Positions 12,532 through 13,659 of a stretch of DNA of 13,659 nt are shown here, one piece after another (the stretch's first letter is position 1; each line of letters starts with the position of its first letter). The stretch comes from an uncultured Paraburkholderia sp. (GTDB lineage: Bacteria; Pseudomonadota; Gammaproteobacteria; Burkholderiales; Burkholderiaceae). The stretch spans positions 1 through 13,659 of the forward strand of contig CALFSF010000331.1 of the NCBI GenBank assembly GCA_937917025.1, given 5' to 3'. The notes below the pieces were generated by a model. It worked only from the letters and a program-made list of their open reading frames with translations. It did not search any database and was not told the origin of the DNA. Both the position numbers and the translations under genes were made by a program.

Positions 12532-13659
12532 ATGCCGGAAATGAAGATTGATCTGCTCGTGATCGGCGGCGGGTCCGGCGGTGTGCGCGCCGCACGGGTC
12601 GCAGCCAGTCACGGCGCGCGGGTTGTTCTGGTGGAAGAACACAGACTGGGGGGAACCTGTGTGATTCGTGGCTGTGTTCCGAAAAAGCTGATGGTACTGG
12701 CGTCCCGTTTCAGAGCCGAGTTCGAGGATGCGTCGGGATACGGGTGGAAACTGGATGGACACGCATTCGATTGGGGGCGGCTCAAGCATGCTATCGATCA
12801 GGAGGTTCATCGGCTGGAAAAAGTCTATGAGAGCACGCTGACACGGGCTGGCGTTGAGATAATTCAGGACCGCGCTGTCTTCGAAGGGCCGCGCACTGTT
12901 CGCCTCGTGGGTAGCGGACGGCAGTTGCAGGCGCAGCACATCCTTGTCGCTACCGGCGCCGTCCCGGCCGAACCGGATGACTATCCCGGTTCCCGGTGGG
13001 TCTCGAACTCCAACCAGCTATTCGAATGGGACACACAACCTCGCCGGGTCCTCGTGCAGGGGGCAGGCTACATCGCTCTCGAATTCGCGTGCATCCTGCA
13101 ACGGCTTGGGTCGGAAGTGACGGTGGTGATGCGCGGGGCGAAGATTCTACGAGGATTCGATGAGGACGTTCGTTCCCACCTTCAGTCCGCTTTGATCGAA
13201 TCGGGTGTACGGATCGTTCCGGAAGCCAGGCTTGCGAGCGTTGAGCGTCGTGAGCAAGAAGGCGCGCTGAGTGCGCGTCTTTCCAATGGCATGCGGTTCG
13301 AAATCGATGCCGTTCTCGGTGCCACGGGGCGCCGCCCTAACACTGCGTTTCTTGGCCTGGACAAGGCCGGCGTTCAGCTCGACGAACGCGGCGCCGTGGT
13401 GGTAACCGGACATTCGTGCACAAACGTCGACGGGATCTACGCAGTCGGCGACGTGAGCAACGCCGTGGCGTTGACTCCAATCGCGATCAGGGAGGGTCAC
13501 GCGTTTGCGGATCGGGTTTTTGGCGGCAAAGAGGCATTGCGCCCGTTTGTCTGCGTGCCAACCGCAGTGTTTACGACGCCGGAAGCCGGTACCGTCGGAC
13601 TTTCAGAGGAAGCTGCACTGATCGGCGCGCCGGACGAAATCGACATCTACATCTCCCGC
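12532..13659 (+). CDS. gor: Glutathione-disulfide reductase (3' end outside window)
   Basis: The frame is open to the right edge; 376 residues are visible of an expected 450 or so. It is a class I flavoprotein disulfide reductase: FAD motif GGGSGG (12-17), redox-active pair C43 and C48 in GGTCVIRGCVPKK, second nucleotide motif GAGYIALE (177-184) followed by VMRG with R201 and R207 in the positions that favour NADPH, and the FAD motif YAVGDVS near residue 303. ILRGFDEDVR (205-214) and the dimerisation-domain start VPTAVFTTPEAGTVGL point to glutathione reductase rather than lipoamide dehydrogenase or mercuric reductase. The catalytic His-Glu pair lies beyond the window. The start at 12532 follows GGAG (12521-12524); an in-frame ATG at 12541 is less likely. 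It recycles GSSG, probably in support of the preceding GST. Confidence 0.9.
   Translation, partial: MPEMKIDLLVIGGGSGGVRAARVAASHGARVVLVEEHRLGGTCVIRGCVPKKLMVLASRFRAEFEDASGYGWKLDGHAFDWGRLKHAIDQEVHRLEKVYESTLTRAGVEIIQDRAVFEGPRTVRLVGSGRQLQAQHILVATGAVPAEPDDYPGSRWVSNSNQLFEWDTQPRRVLVQGAGYIALEFACILQRLGSEVTVVMRGAKILRGFDEDVRSHLQSALIESGVRIVPEARLASVERREQEGALSARLSNGMRFEIDAVLGATGRRPNTAFLGLDKAGVQLDERGAVVVTGHSCTNVDGIYAVGDVSNAVALTPIAIREGHAFADRVFGGKEALRPFVCVPTAVFTTPEAGTVGLSEEAALIGAPDEIDIYISR

Overview
This high-GC window looks like a Burkholderiaceae chromosome or megaplasmid (Paraburkholderia, Burkholderia or Cupriavidus type). The evidence is the GC-rich codon use, a classic Burkholderia-type general porin, the tail of an aspartate 4-decarboxylase, and catabolic genes packed around a MarR regulator. 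I see no mobile element, tRNA, rRNA or CRISPR array.

Layout: (1) 2-517 (+), 3' end of an aspartate 4-decarboxylase gene. (2) 518-861, a convergent gap with two hairpins. (3) 862-1884 (-), a cytoplasmic ACMSD-family amidohydrolase/decarboxylase. (4) 1885-1996, a divergent control region with a large inverted repeat. (5) 1997-9624 (+), a seven-gene run: flavin-dependent monooxygenase of acyl-CoA-dehydrogenase fold, type I extradiol dioxygenase, flavin reductase, MFS transporter, fumarylacetoacetate-hydrolase-family enzyme, a second ACMSD-like amidohydrolase with a twin-arginine-type signal, and an aldehyde dehydrogenase. (6) 9658-10272 (-), a MarR regulator. (7) 10443-11570 (+), a porin. (8) 11664-12452 (+), a glutathione S-transferase. 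(9) 12532 to the right edge (+), a glutathione reductase, incomplete.

Inferred function: genes 3 to 7 form an aromatic meta-cleavage pathway whose substrate I cannot name. The flavin reductase would feed reduced flavin to the monooxygenase, which hydroxylates a phenol to a catechol. The extradiol enzyme opens the ring to a semialdehyde. An ACMSD-type enzyme would remove a carboxyl group, either before or after ring opening. The aldehyde dehydrogenase would oxidise the semialdehyde, and the FAH-family protein would decarboxylate, hydrate or hydrolyse the product. Porin and MFS protein would supply uptake. The chemistry parallels the 3-hydroxyanthranilate (nba) and protocatechuate 2,3-cleavage (pra) routes, but the gene set matches neither, nor hpa, hsa or iac.

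The most distinctive signal is regulatory. A 15-bp motif (GGTTGSTTWWGCWAY) occurs twice as an inverted pair between the two divergent catabolic units and once in front of the MarR gene 8.3 kb away, each time pointing at a gene start. This ties the regulator to both units. The GST and glutathione reductase pair may be a linked glutathione-dependent step or an independent unit.
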